DNA of 64,000 bases from assembly GCF_000685015.1 (NCBI RefSeq), contig NZ_BAYA01000010.1, positions 248,001 through 312,000 of the forward strand, read 5' to 3'. Below, in pieces: positions 33,412 to 42,339 of the stretch (positions are counted from its first letter, which is position 1; every line of letters begins with the position of its first letter). The position numbers and the translations under genes are program-made. Source of the DNA: Paraburkholderia bannensis NBRC 103871. GTDB lineage: Bacteria; Pseudomonadota; Gammaproteobacteria; Burkholderiales; Burkholderiaceae. The notes beneath the pieces are model-generated. The model had not been told where the DNA came from, did not search any database, and worked only from the letters and a program-made list of their open reading frames with translations.

Positions 33412-34161
33412 ATGAACCAGCCCGTCATCCTCATCACCGGCGCACTTACCGGCATCGGCCGCGCCACCGCTCTGGCTTTTGCCCGCGAAGGCGCGCGCAT
33501 CGTCGTCAGCGGCCGTCGCGAAGCCGAAGGCCATGCGCTCGCCGCAGAGCTGCGCAACCTGGGCGTCGAAGCGGAATTCGTCCGCGCCGACGTGCGCTAC
33601 GAAACCGATGTCCGCCATGCCGTCGAACAGACCGTGCAGCGCTTCGGCCGCCTCGACGTCGCGGTCAACAACGCCGGAACCGAAGGCCAGCTCGCTCCGG
33701 TCACCGAGCAGTCTGCGGCGAACTACGAAGAGACGTTCTCGGCGAATGTGCTCGGCACGTTGCTTTCGGTGAAGCACGAAATGCGCGTGATGCTGGAACA
33801 AGGCTCGGGTTCGATCATCAACCTGTCATCCATCGCGGGGCAGATTGGCATTGCCGGTGCGTCGGTCTACGCAGGCAGCAAGCACGCAGTCGAGGGGATC
33901 ACGAAAAGCGCGGCGCTCGAAGCCGCAGCCACCGGCGTGCGCGTGAATGCCGTCGCCCCCGGCCCCGTGGCGACCAACATGCTTGACCGCTTCGTAGGCG
34001 GCAGCGACGAAAACAAGTCGGGCTTCCTCGCCACCGTGCCCGCACGCCGCGCCGCAACGCCGGAGGAAATCGCCGAAACCATCCTGTTCCTTGCCAGCGA
34101 CAAGGCCCGCTACATCACCGGCCAGTCCATCGTGGTCGATGGCGGCTACACCGCGCAATGA
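33412..34161 (+). CDS. Short-chain dehydrogenase/reductase
   Basis: 249 residues. AAGGAG (33399-33404) precedes the ATG. Rossmann motif TGALTGIGRA, NNAG and the catalytic LSS...YAGSK are all present, ending with GQSIVVDGGYTAQ typical of classical SDRs. The arginine in VSGRREAE suggests NADP(H) preference. First gene of a same-strand group with an AhpD-like protein (69-bp gap), an alpha/beta-hydrolase and a second SDR. Confidence 0.92.
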   Translation: MNQPVILITGALTGIGRATALAFAREGARIVVSGRREAEGHALAAELRNLGVEAEFVRADVRYETDVRHAVEQTVQRFGRLDVAVNNAGTEGQLAPVTEQSAANYEETFSANVLGTLLSVKHEMRVMLEQGSGSIINLSSIAGQIGIAGASVYAGSKHAVEGITKSAALEAAATGVRVNAVAPGPVATNMLDRFVGGSDENKSGFLATVPARRAATPEEIAETILFLASDKARYITGQSIVVDGGYTAQ

Positions 34162-34230
34162 CATGCAATAACACGCAATGACTCGCGATTACGCTTCTTG
34201 AACCGCTCACTTTCAAACCGGAGAATTCAC

Positions 34231-34770
34231 ATGAACACGATCAACGTCCCGACCCGCGACGAAGTTTCCCCCGCCAACCAGGCCCTGTTCGACAAGCTCA
34301 AGTCCGGCCTCGGCATGGTGCCGAATCTCTACGCGACATTCGCTCATTCGGAGCATGCGCTCGGCAACTATCTCCAACTGCAGAACGCGAAAAGCAGCAT
34401 CACCGGTCGCGCTCGCGAAGTCGTCAATCTCGTCGTCAGCCAGGTCAACGACTGCGCCTACTGCCTCGCCGCGCACACGGTAATCGGCAAGATGAATGGC
34501 TTCACCGATGAACAAGTGCTGGAGATTCGCGGTGGCCGCGCCAGCTTCGATCCGAAACTCGACGCGCTTGCGCGGCTGGTGAAGAACATCGCGCTCGAAC
34601 GCGGCCATGCCGATCCCGCGCTGGTGGAAGCGTTCTTCGCGGCAGGCTGGACGAAGGAACATCTTGTGGACGCCATCGTCGTCATCAGCGACAAGACCAT
34701 CACCAACTATCTGCATGCCACGACGCGCGTACCCGTCGATTTTCCGGCAGCGCCTGCACTGCGCAGCTAA
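34231..34770 (+). CDS. AhpD-like carboxymuconolactone decarboxylase-fold protein
   Basis: 179 residues with GGAGA upstream of the ATG. The catalytic motif CxxCxxxH is present as C75-A-Y-C78-L-A-A-H82, the redox pair of AhpD alkylhydroperoxidases. This fits a peroxide or electrophile detoxification role next to oxidoreductases. No AhpC partner is nearby, so the natural electron acceptor is unknown. Confidence 0.9.
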   Translation: MNTINVPTRDEVSPANQALFDKLKSGLGMVPNLYATFAHSEHALGNYLQLQNAKSSITGRAREVVNLVVSQVNDCAYCLAAHTVIGKMNGFTDEQVLEIRGGRASFDPKLDALARLVKNIALERGHADPALVEAFFAAGWTKEHLVDAIVVISDKTITNYLHATTRVPVDFPAAPALRS

Positions 34771-34823
34771 ACCAGCAAAAAACATTCGCATTACGTAACG
34801 ATCAACGTTCCAGGAGATTTGCC

Positions 34824-35681
34824 ATGACCCGCATCACCTACCAGACGGCTGACGTCGACGGCTTTGAAGTGTTCTATCGCGAGTCCGGTGACCGTTCGAA
34901 TCCCACGCTGCTCCTGCTGCATGGTTTTCCGAGTTCCAGCCATATGTATCGCGACCTGATCCCGCTGCTGGCCGAGCGCTTTCACGTCGTCGCGCCGGAT
35001 CTGCCGGGCTTCGGACTCTCCGCGCAGCCGCCGCGCGCGCAATTCGCCTACACGTTCGACAACCTGGCAAAGGTGATTGGACGGTTCACCGAAGTCATCG
35101 GCCTGGAACGCTACGCGCTTTACGTGTTCGACTACGGCGCACCCACGGGCTTCCGGGTCGCGATGGCGCACCCCGAACGCGTGAGCGCGATCATTTCGCA
35201 GAACGGCAACGCCTATGAAGAAGGCCTGAGCGAAGGCTGGAATCCGATCCAGCGCTACTGGCAGGCGCCGAGCGACGCCAACCGCCAGGCATTGCGCGAA
35301 CTGCTCACGCCCGCGTCGATTCGCTGGCAGTACGAGCACGGCGTGGGCGACACGACGCAAATCTCGCCCGACGGCTACGGCCTGGACACGCTCTATATCG
35401 CGCGCCCGGAGCGCGACGAAGTGCAGCTCGACCTGTTCCTCGACTACGCCAGCAACGTCGAGCTGTATCCGGCCTTCCAGGCGTACTTCCGCGCACACCA
35501 GCCGCCGCTGCTGGCCATCTGGGGCAAGAACGATCCGTTCTTCCTGCCGCCGGGCGCCGAAGCCTACAAGCGCGACCTGCCGAACGCCGACGTGCGGTTC
35601 CTCGATACCGGCCACTTTGCGCTTGAGACGCACGCACGCGAGATTGCAGACGCGATCATCGAGTTCTCGCCGGGCAAGTAA
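34824..35681 (+). CDS. Alpha/beta-hydrolase (haloalkane dehalogenase / epoxide hydrolase-like)
   Basis: 285 residues, CAGGAG before the ATG. HGFPSSS forms the oxyanion region; the nucleophile is an aspartate (D103 in VFDYGAPTG), and DTGHFALE carries the histidine. Aspartate rather than serine places it with dehalogenases and epoxide hydrolases. The residue after the nucleophile is tyrosine, not the halide-binding tryptophan of classical haloalkane dehalogenases, so epoxide or another ester substrate is more likely. Middle gene of the SDR/AhpD-like cluster. Confidence 0.88.
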   Translation: MTRITYQTADVDGFEVFYRESGDRSNPTLLLLHGFPSSSHMYRDLIPLLAERFHVVAPDLPGFGLSAQPPRAQFAYTFDNLAKVIGRFTEVIGLERYALYVFDYGAPTGFRVAMAHPERVSAIISQNGNAYEEGLSEGWNPIQRYWQAPSDANRQALRELLTPASIRWQYEHGVGDTTQISPDGYGLDTLYIARPERDEVQLDLFLDYASNVELYPAFQAYFRAHQPPLLAIWGKNDPFFLPPGAEAYKRDLPNADVRFLDTGHFALETHAREIADAIIEFSPGK

Positions 35682-35885
35682 CCCGCACTCACGCGGGCGG
35701 TCAGCGACCGCCCGCGCACATCTCAACGCACCAACACTGACGGTGCTCATTTGTTCTCGCGGCGCAAAACTCTTGCTCCATGGCGGGTGTTCGAATCCCG
35801 GGCCGATGCGCCTACAGTCTGCATTCATCGAGTCACCGGATTCGACCGGAAAGCAGACCGGACACCACTTCCAGCGAGGCATATC

Positions 35886-36593
35886 ATGAGCACTTCCAAA
35901 GTCATCGTCGTCACCGGCGCATCGCAAGGCATCGGCGCGCAAACCGTCAGGGCGTTTCTCGCGCAAGGCCATCGCGTCGTCGCCACGTCGCGCACGATTG
36001 CACCGTCCATCGATGCGAATCTCGTGACCGTGGCCGGCGATATCGGCGACGCCGGCACCGCGCGCCGCGTAATCGACACCGCCATCGAGCGCTTCGGCCG
36101 CGTCGATACGCTCGTGAACAACGCGGGCATCTTTATCGCGAAGCCGTTCACGCAGTACACCCCGGACGACTACGCTGCGATCACGAAGGTCAATCTCAAC
36201 GGCTTCTTCTACATCACGCAGCTGGCCGTCGAGCAGATGCAAAAGCAAGCCAGCGGGCACATCGTGAGCATCACCACCAGTCTTGTGGATCAAGCCAACC
36301 ATAATGTGCCGTCGGTGCTGGCGTCGCTGACCAAGGGCGGCTTGAATGCGGCGACAAAGTCACTCGCGATCGAATACGCGGCGCACGGCATTCGCGCCAA
36401 CGCAGTTTCGCCTGGCATCATCAAGTCGCCGATGCACGCGCCAGAAACGCATACCGCACTGGGCGCATTGCATCCGATGGGCCGGATGGGCGAAATGAAC
36501 GATATCGTCGACGCGATCCTGTATCTTGACTCCGCCGCGTTCGTGACGGGCGAAATCCTGCACGTGGACGGCGGCCAGAGCGCCGGGCATTGA
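35886..36593 (+). CDS. SDR-family protein without the catalytic tyrosine
   Basis: 235 residues. The Rossmann motif TGASQGIGAQ and NNAG are intact, and the C-terminus ends GEILHVDGGQSAGH. At the active site the usual YxxxK reads ASLTK (A146, K150): the lysine remains but the tyrosine is alanine. The enzyme may therefore use another acid or act in a non-redox way. Proteins with this SLTKGGLNAATKS pattern recur in SDR families, so it may be a subfamily trait rather than damage. Located 204 bases after the hydrolase. Confidence 0.85.
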   Translation: MSTSKVIVVTGASQGIGAQTVRAFLAQGHRVVATSRTIAPSIDANLVTVAGDIGDAGTARRVIDTAIERFGRVDTLVNNAGIFIAKPFTQYTPDDYAAITKVNLNGFFYITQLAVEQMQKQASGHIVSITTSLVDQANHNVPSVLASLTKGGLNAATKSLAIEYAAHGIRANAVSPGIIKSPMHAPETHTALGALHPMGRMGEMNDIVDAILYLDSAAFVTGEILHVDGGQSAGH

Positions 36594-36659
36594 GCAAGGA
36601 CGTGCCCCTGCGATTCATGGAGTCATCGACATGACGTTTCTCACACCATCGGGGGCGCA

Positions 36660-37910
36660 ATGAGCACGCTCGAATCCTCCTCCGCCGATACCCCGGCCCT
36701 CGGTTACGCCGAACGCAACACGCTGTATTGGCGCCGCAACCTGGTGGTCTGCGTGTTCGGTTCGTTCACGACGCTCGTGAGCTTGAGCATGCTGCTGCCG
36801 TTCCTGCCGCTGTATGTGCGCCAGCTTGGCGTGAGTTCGCAGGCGGCGGTGATCCAGTGGTCGGGCATCGCCTTCAGCGCGACGTTTCTTGGCACCGCCG
36901 TGACCGCGCCGATCTGGGGCCGCCTGGCCGACCGCTTCGGCCGCAAGCCCATGCTCGTGCGCGCGGCCATCGGCATGGCGATCGTGATGTCGCTGATCGG
37001 CGTCGCGCACAACGTCTACGAGCTGGTCGCGCTGCGGCTCGTTGCCGGGCTGGTGGGCGGCTACGCCTCCGCATCGACGGTGATGGTCGGCACGCAGGCG
37101 CCGCGCGAGCGTGCGGGCTGGGCGCTCGGCATCCTGTCGACGGGCGCGCTTGCGGGCAACCTGATCGGGCCGCTCGTGGGCGGCTTCTTGCCGGGCTGGA
37201 TCGGCATTCGCGGCACGTTCTTCGCGGGCGGCGCGATGATTGCCGTGGCGGCGCTCGGCACCATCTTCATCGTGAAAGAGGATTTCGATGCACAGCGCGA
37301 CGCGAAGCGCCGCGCACAGCATGTGGCGTCGGCGAGCGCGCAGCGCGCAAACGTGGGCGTCGTCGCGGCGCTGCTCGTCACGGCGATGATGGTGCTGCTC
37401 GCGAACATGTCGATCGAGCCGATCATCACCGTCTATATCTCAAGCCTGCACGTGGACGCCGCGCATCTGGCGCGCGTCGCGGGCGCGGTCATGGCGTGTT
37501 CCGCGCTCGGCAGCATGTTGACGGCCGCACGTCTGGGCGCGTTGGCCGATCGCATCGGCAGTTGGCGCGTCATCATCGGCTGCCTGCTGCTCACCGGTCT
37601 CGCGATGATTCCGCAGGCTTTCGTCACGCACTGGTGGCAACTCGCGGGGCTGCGCGTGGTCATGGGCATGACGCTCGCCGGGCTGTTGCCGTCCATCGGC
37701 AAGCTCGCGCGTCATTGCGTCGATGAATCGTCGACGGGACGCCTGCTCGGCTGGCTGCAATCGGCGCAGTTCAGCGGCCAGGTGATCGGGCCGCTGATTG
37801 GCGGCTTCATCGGCGTGCGGCTGGGGCTGCATGCCGTGTTCTTCGCGACGGGCGCGTTGCTGGTGTCGTGTGCGCTGCTCGCGCAGTGGGCGCACAGGCG
37901 CGCTCGCTAG
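36660..37910 (+). CDS. MFS transporter (multidrug efflux-like)
   Basis: 416 residues with about twelve hydrophobic segments. GRLADRFGRKPMLVRA is the conserved loop 2-3, and TFFAGGAMIAVAALGT, GSMLTAARLGALADRIG and IGPLIGGFIG fit the DHA1 drug:H+ antiporter subfamily. Starts 66 bases after the second SDR on the same strand and probably ends the cluster, perhaps exporting the toxic substrate handled by the hydrolase and SDRs. The convergent LysR gene follows after 25 bases. Confidence 0.9.
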   Translation: MSTLESSSADTPALGYAERNTLYWRRNLVVCVFGSFTTLVSLSMLLPFLPLYVRQLGVSSQAAVIQWSGIAFSATFLGTAVTAPIWGRLADRFGRKPMLVRAAIGMAIVMSLIGVAHNVYELVALRLVAGLVGGYASASTVMVGTQAPRERAGWALGILSTGALAGNLIGPLVGGFLPGWIGIRGTFFAGGAMIAVAALGTIFIVKEDFDAQRDAKRRAQHVASASAQRANVGVVAALLVTAMMVLLANMSIEPIITVYISSLHVDAAHLARVAGAVMACSALGSMLTAARLGALADRIGSWRVIIGCLLLTGLAMIPQAFVTHWWQLAGLRVVMGMTLAGLLPSIGKLARHCVDESSTGRLLGWLQSAQFSGQVIGPLIGGFIGVRLGLHAVFFATGALLVSCALLAQWAHRRAR

Positions 37911-37935
37911 CACGCCGTTGCCGGGCGGGAACGCT

Positions 37936-38880
37936 TCACCCCGGCTTCGCTTTACCGCGGCGCGCTTTCCTGGCCGTGCGCACACGCGTGGCGTCGGCGT
38001 GCTCGCGGATCGTCTCGATCAACGCGCGCAATCCGGCAGGCACGTGGCGGCGGCCCGGGTAGTAGAGGCATAGCCCGTCCAGCGCGGGCGTCCAGTCCTC
38101 CAGCACGCGCACGAGCGTCCCGGCCTCCAGATCGGCGTTGACGTTCCACTCGGTCAGATAGGTGAGGCCCAGACCCGCGCGCGCCGCCGCCAGCATCAGG
38201 TTCGGCTCGTCCAGCGTGAGCGCGCCCTCGCCGTCCACGCGCACGACTTCGCCGCGCTTTTCGAATTCCCATTGGTAGATCATGCCGCTCGGCATGCGGC
38301 TTCGAATGCAGCGATGACGCGCGAGATCGGCGGGCGTGCGCGGCGGCTTGTTACGGGCGAAATAGTCCGGATTCCCTACGACTGCAAAGCGCTGGCTTTC
38401 ACCGAAGGGCACGGCAATCATGTCCTGCGGCACGGTATCGATCAAGCGGATGCCCGCATCGAATCCTTCGACCACGATATCGACCAGCTTCCCCTCTGTG
38501 ACGATGTCGAGTTTCATCTCCGGATAGCGCTGCAGGAAGTCGATGAATACCGGCATCACCTGCCGCGCCGCGCCCGCCGACGTATTGATGCGCAGCGTGC
38601 CGGATGGCGTGTCGCGAAAGCTCCCGGCCTGGTCGAGCGCCGTCTGGATGGTCGCGAGCGCCGGGGCAACCGTCTGCACGAATTGCGCGCCCGCCTCCGA
38701 TAGCGACACGCTGCGCGTGGTGCGATTGAAGAGCCGCACGCCGATGCGCGCTTCGAGCGCCGCAACCGCATGGCTGAGCGCCGAGGTCGAAACGCTCAGT
38801 TCATCGGCCGCGGCGCGAAAGCTGCGACGGCGCGCCACCGCGAGCACGGCTTCGAGTTCGGTGAGTCCAGAGGTTTTCAT
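37936..38880 (-). CDS. LysR regulator divergent from the aldehyde dehydrogenase
   Basis: 314 residues. N-terminal winged helix (LTELEAVLAVARRRSFRAAADEL, then STSALSHAVAALE) and an effector domain from GTLRINTSAGA. A Lys/Arg-rich C-tail (RTARKARRGKAKPG) is an extra feature. It lies head-to-head with the aldehyde dehydrogenase gene 100 bases away, so it is the likely regulator of that gene. Confidence 0.9.
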   Translation of the reverse strand: MKTSGLTELEAVLAVARRRSFRAAADELSVSTSALSHAVAALEARIGVRLFNRTTRSVSLSEAGAQFVQTVAPALATIQTALDQAGSFRDTPSGTLRINTSAGAARQVMPVFIDFLQRYPEMKLDIVTEGKLVDIVVEGFDAGIRLIDTVPQDMIAVPFGESQRFAVVGNPDYFARNKPPRTPADLARHRCIRSRMPSGMIYQWEFEKRGEVVRVDGEGALTLDEPNLMLAAARAGLGLTYLTEWNVNADLEAGTLVRVLEDWTPALDGLCLYYPGRRHVPAGLRALIETIREHADATRVRTARKARRGKAKPG

Positions 38881-38980
38881 TATCCTGGATCGTTCAAGAG
38901 GTCATCCCGGATTGTACGGCTAGTCAGGCTAATGGCAACGGTCTATCTTGCGATCTGGGCAACGCATCCGGACTTCCATC

Positions 38981-40399
38981 ATGCAGATCATCGACCACAT
39001 CTATATCGACGGCGCCTTCGTCGTGCCGCACGGCAACGAGTATTTCGATCTTTTCAACCCGTCGACGGAGCAGGTCATCGGCCGCGTGCGACTCGCCGAC
39101 GCCGAAGATGCGCGCGCTGCCATTGCGGCCGCGAAACGGGCCTTCCCGGCGTTCTCGCGCACCGACAAGGCCGAGCGCGCAGCGATGCTGCGGCGCATGC
39201 ACGCGGCGGTCGTGGCGAAGGAAGACGCGCTGTTCGAAGCAATCGTCGAGGAATACGGCGCGCCGGTTTCGCGCGGTCGCTGGATGGCGCGCCACGCGAG
39301 CGACGTGCTCAAGCAAGCCGCCGATACGCTCGACACCTATGCGTTCGTGAGCCGCGCCGGCACCGCCGACGTCGTCATGCAGCCGCTGGGCGTAGCGGGA
39401 CTGATCACGCCCTGGAACAGCGACGCGGGCTTCATCTGCGGCAAGCTGGCCGCCGCGCTCGCGGCGGGCTGCACGGCCGTCGTCAAGCCCAGCGAAATGA
39501 GCGCGATGCAGACGCGCATCGTCACCGAAGCGCTGCACGAAGCGGGCTTGCCTGCTGGCGTGTTCAATATCGTGACCGGACGCGGCGATACGGTCGGCGC
39601 CGAAATCAGCACGCATCCGGACGTGGCCAAACTCTCGTTCACGGGATCGACGGCGGTGGGCAAATCGATTCTGCGTGCGGGCGCGGAAACGCTCAAACGC
39701 GTCACGCTGGAACTGGGCGGCAAATCGCCTTTTATCGTGCTCGACGATGCGAATTTCGACGAAGCCGTGCCGCTCGCGCTGCAAGCGGGTTTCATGAACA
39801 GCGGTCAGGCCTGCATTGCCGGAACGCGCATTCTGGTGCCGCAATCGCGCCTTGCCGAATTCGAGCAAAAGATCGTGGCGGCAGCCGCGGAGTTTCAATC
39901 GGGCGACCCGCGCGACGCGCGCACGAGCATCGGCCCCATGGTGAGCCAGAAGCAATGGGAGCGCGTGCAGCGCTATATCCGTATCGGCATCGACGAAGGT
40001 GCGCGCCTGCTCACCGGCGGCGAGGGACGGCCCGAAGGCGTGGACGCAGGCTGGTTCGTGCGCCCGACGCTCTTTAGCGACGTGCGCAACGACATGACGA
40101 TTGCGCGCGAGGAGATCTTCGGGCCGGTGCTGTCCATCATCGCGTATCGCGATACCGAGGACGCCGTCGCCATCGCGAACGATACGCCCTATGGATTGCA
40201 GGCTTATGTCTGTTCGAGCGATGCGGCGCGCGCTCGCGCCGTGGCCGCTCGCATCGACGCGGGCCGCGTGCTGGTCAATACGCTCGCCCACGAACCGGCG
40301 GCGCCGTTCGGCGGCTTCAAGCAGTCGGGCATCGGGCGTGAATATGGCAAATACGGGCTCGAAGCGTTTCTCGAACCGAAGGCGGTTTTGCAGGCCTGA
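38981..40399 (+). CDS. NAD(P)-dependent aldehyde dehydrogenase
   Basis: 472 residues from MQIIDHIYIDGAFV. Full aldehyde dehydrogenase motifs: TPWNSDAGFICGKLAAALAAGC (cofactor binding), FTGSTAVGKSI, ELGGKSPFIV with E244, GQACIAGTRI with nucleophile C278 and a closing PFGGFKQSGIGREYGKYG. It oxidises an aldehyde to the acid. It is not linked to the alkylsulfatase cluster 24 kb away, although an aldehyde-oxidising step is missing there. Probably controlled by the divergent LysR gene. Confidence 0.93.
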   Translation: MQIIDHIYIDGAFVVPHGNEYFDLFNPSTEQVIGRVRLADAEDARAAIAAAKRAFPAFSRTDKAERAAMLRRMHAAVVAKEDALFEAIVEEYGAPVSRGRWMARHASDVLKQAADTLDTYAFVSRAGTADVVMQPLGVAGLITPWNSDAGFICGKLAAALAAGCTAVVKPSEMSAMQTRIVTEALHEAGLPAGVFNIVTGRGDTVGAEISTHPDVAKLSFTGSTAVGKSILRAGAETLKRVTLELGGKSPFIVLDDANFDEAVPLALQAGFMNSGQACIAGTRILVPQSRLAEFEQKIVAAAAEFQSGDPRDARTSIGPMVSQKQWERVQRYIRIGIDEGARLLTGGEGRPEGVDAGWFVRPTLFSDVRNDMTIAREEIFGPVLSIIAYRDTEDAVAIANDTPYGLQAYVCSSDAARARAVAARIDAGRVLVNTLAHEPAAPFGGFKQSGIGREYGKYGLEAFLEPKAVLQA

Positions 40400-40531
40400 A
40401 AACTGAAATCACTTGCTGAATGGCAGTCGTTTTTATTCAGAAACAAACTTTTAAATCTGCATTTAAACGACACCTTATCCGCTCCTTAAGAATTGCCATG
40501 GTTACAAAAAATATAGTTCTAAAGCGCAATT

Positions 40532-40562
40532 AAAGCGGCGCCGATAAAGCAATTGCCGCTTT
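40532..40562 (+). promoter_or_regulatory. 5' leader hairpin of the small Ser/Thr-rich gene
   Basis: AAAGCGGC (40532-40539) and GCCGCTTT (40555-40562) form an eight-base perfect inverted repeat with a 15-base loop, 31 bases before the ATG. It lies in a markedly A/T-rich 194-bp leader and could be an operator or an mRNA structure. Confidence 0.35.
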
Positions 40563-40593
40563 CCGGCATTTCTTTAAATCGGGAGAATAATCC

Positions 40594-40914
40594 ATGGCAA
40601 TTCAGGCTCTTTCCGGCCAGGCAATGGCGACGAATGTCGCAACGGCGACGACGACGAACGGCCAGTCGGCGCAGACCGGCGCCGCCGCTAAATTGTCCAG
40701 CACGACGCAAACGCAAGGCGCAACGTCGGCGGCACAAGGCACGTCGTCGACTTCGACGGCTTCGGCTTCGTATTCGGTGAAGATCAGCAATGCCGCGCGC
40801 GCAGCATTGGCCGAGGCGACGGAAACCTCGGTGCAGACGGCTCAGGAAGCCAATCGCGGCGATATGCAGGCGCAACGCCTGCTGGCCAAGGAGCAGGCCA
40901 ACAAGGTCGGCTAA
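40594..40914 (+). CDS. Small Ser/Thr/Ala-rich protein of unknown function
   Basis: 106 residues. GGGAGA (40581-40586) lies seven bases before the ATG. Residues 10-60 are almost all Ala, Thr, Ser, Gln and Gly (for example STTQTQGATSAAQGTSST), so disordered; the C-terminal part (YSVKISNAARAALAEATE, then NRGDMQAQRLLAKEQANK) is helical and charged. No signal peptide. Secreted small proteins or anti-sigma-like factors can look like this, but no family is recognised. A perfect terminator follows and the leader is A/T-rich, so it looks like a well-expressed single-gene transcript. Confidence 0.75.
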   Translation: MAIQALSGQAMATNVATATTTNGQSAQTGAAAKLSSTTQTQGATSAAQGTSSTSTASASYSVKISNAARAALAEATETSVQTAQEANRGDMQAQRLLAKEQANKVG

Positions 40915-40925
40915 GAATTGAATCG

Positions 40926-40959
40926 GCTCCCGCTTGCATGTCTTGAAGCGGGAGCTTTC
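40926..40959 (+). terminator. Intrinsic terminator of the small Ser/Thr-rich gene
   Basis: GCTCCCGCTT (40926-40935) pairs perfectly with AAGCGGGAGC (40946-40955) over a ten-base loop, followed by TTTCTT. Confidence 0.85.
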
Positions 40960-40981
40960 TTGAGTGCAGCAAAAAGCGGAA

Positions 40982-41770
40982 TCAGGATGAGCGCTGCGCC
41001 GCGCGTTGCGGAATCAGCAACAGGCACGCGACGATAAACGCCAGCAAAATGCCCGAGGCGTACAAACGGCTCACGGCGAAACCGCCCTGCGCCACCGGCT
41101 TGTCGAGCAGGTCGCCCAGCGTGGCCCCCAGCGGCCGCGTCAGCACGAATGCGGCCCAGAACAGCAGGGTGCGCGACACGCGCGTGCCCAGCCACAGCAG
41201 CCCGACGATCACGATGCCCACGCCGAAGATCGCCGCGCCCACTTCGAAGCCCAGCCCGAGGCCGCCGCGATCGTCGTCGGCGACCCAATCGCCCAGCGCC
41301 GTGCCTAGCGTCTGCGAAAAAAGAATCGTGATCCAGTAGAACCATTCGACGCGCGGCGTCGCGACGCTTTCGACCGCCACGGTGCCCTCGGAGCGATACC
41401 AGGCGCCCAGGCTCACGGCCAGCAGCGCAACGATCACGGTGACGCCGCCGGGATAACCGATACCGAGCGAGCGATCGCAAAAGTCCGCCAGCGTGGTGCC
41501 AAGCGTCGTCGTGGCGATGATCGTCGCCCAATAGAGCCAGGTGTTGAAGCGCTCCGCGCGAACCTGCGCGAACACGAGTGCGATGAATGCGGCGAGGAAA
41601 ATCAGCGTGCCGACGAGATAGCCCAGGTTCAGCGACATGGTGACCCAGTCGCCGCCGGTTTCGCCCAGCGTGGTCGCTGCGATCTTGATGATCCAGAAGC
41701 CGAGTGTGAGCGCGGGCACCTTGCTCAGCGCATGCTCGGGTGTGAGAGTGACGTCGGCGGTCGAGTTCAT
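40982..41770 (-). CDS. COG4705-like membrane protein with fourfold repeat
   Basis: 262 residues. GGAG lies nine bases before the chosen ATG; an ATG at 41785 is also possible. About eight hydrophobic segments. A motif recurs four times at similar spacing: TTLGETGGD, TTLGTTLAD, QTLGTALGD and RPLGATLGD, giving a T/P-L-G-x-T-x-x-D repeat with a buried acidic residue in each. This points to a fourfold pseudo-symmetric membrane fold, possibly with the four aspartates forming an ion or substrate site. No function is known to me. Confidence 0.85.
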   Translation of the reverse strand: MNSTADVTLTPEHALSKVPALTLGFWIIKIAATTLGETGGDWVTMSLNLGYLVGTLIFLAAFIALVFAQVRAERFNTWLYWATIIATTTLGTTLADFCDRSLGIGYPGGVTVIVALLAVSLGAWYRSEGTVAVESVATPRVEWFYWITILFSQTLGTALGDWVADDDRGGLGLGFEVGAAIFGVGIVIVGLLWLGTRVSRTLLFWAAFVLTRPLGATLGDLLDKPVAQGGFAVSRLYASGILLAFIVACLLLIPQRAAQRSS

Positions 41771-41888
41771 GGGCGCGTTCTCCATCCTGGCGATGGTGAG
41801 AATCAAAACTGTCGACTGTATTCAACAGCGCCTTAACCCGGCCTTAAGTGTCGCCAATACGTCACATCATTAATTCGCGCCGGGATCG

Positions 41889-42149
41889 TTACTCCATATC
41901 CCCGAACAGATCAGGCACCGATTGCGAACCGGACGGTTCGGGAACCGTCCCTGCACGCACCTGTGCGAGCACGTCTGCAGGCAGCCACGCCTCTTCCAGC
42001 GCGCCCAGGCCGCCTTCGATCAGCTGCTGCAGGAAATACGAAGGCTTGCGGCCGCTGGTGTCCGCGAGGAGCCGCAATCTGCGCTCGATGGCCGGATCGA
42101 CGCGCACTGCGACGACCTTCAACTTCTCCGCACTCTTTTTCCTGCCCAA
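41889..42149 (-). CDS. Ribbon-helix-helix (CopG-type) protein
   Basis: 86 residues from a TTG with CGGAG eight bases upstream; earlier ATGs give an unrelated N-terminus. KLKVVAVRVDPAIERRLRLLADTSGRKPSYFLQQLIEGGL is a complete RHH DNA-binding fold. Such proteins are often antitoxins, but no toxin gene lies next to it, so it may be a solitary regulator. The C-terminus ends acidic (LFGDME). Confidence 0.75.
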   Translation of the reverse strand: MGRKKSAEKLKVVAVRVDPAIERRLRLLADTSGRKPSYFLQQLIEGGLGALEEAWLPADVLAQVRAGTVPEPSGSQSVPDLFGDME

Positions 42150-42262
42150 CGTGTGACTCCGTGCTGTGTGCCAGTTGCGCCATTGCAGCAGCGCAATAAC
42201 AGCGCCTGCTCGCGACTGCGCGAAATTGCGCGCGATTTCGCGCAATATGATCGCCCATGAAA

Positions 42263-42294
42263 AAACCCGCGAGAGCATGACGCTTCGCGGGTTT
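42263..42294 (-). terminator. Terminator of tRNA-Leu (bidirectional)
   Basis: AAACCCGCGA (42263-42272) pairs with TCGCGGGTTT (42285-42294), twelve-base loop. On the minus strand the arm is followed by a T run (A run at 42260-42265), ending the tRNA transcript 46 bases below it. Confidence 0.8.
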
Positions 42295-42339
42295 CTTTTA
42301 ATCCGGGCAAAGTCGTTAAAGACCTGCTGGACTGAATTC

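Noticed and set aside
41889..42149. Toxin-antitoxin pair based on the RHH protein
   Set aside because: No small toxin gene overlaps or adjoins it on the same strand.
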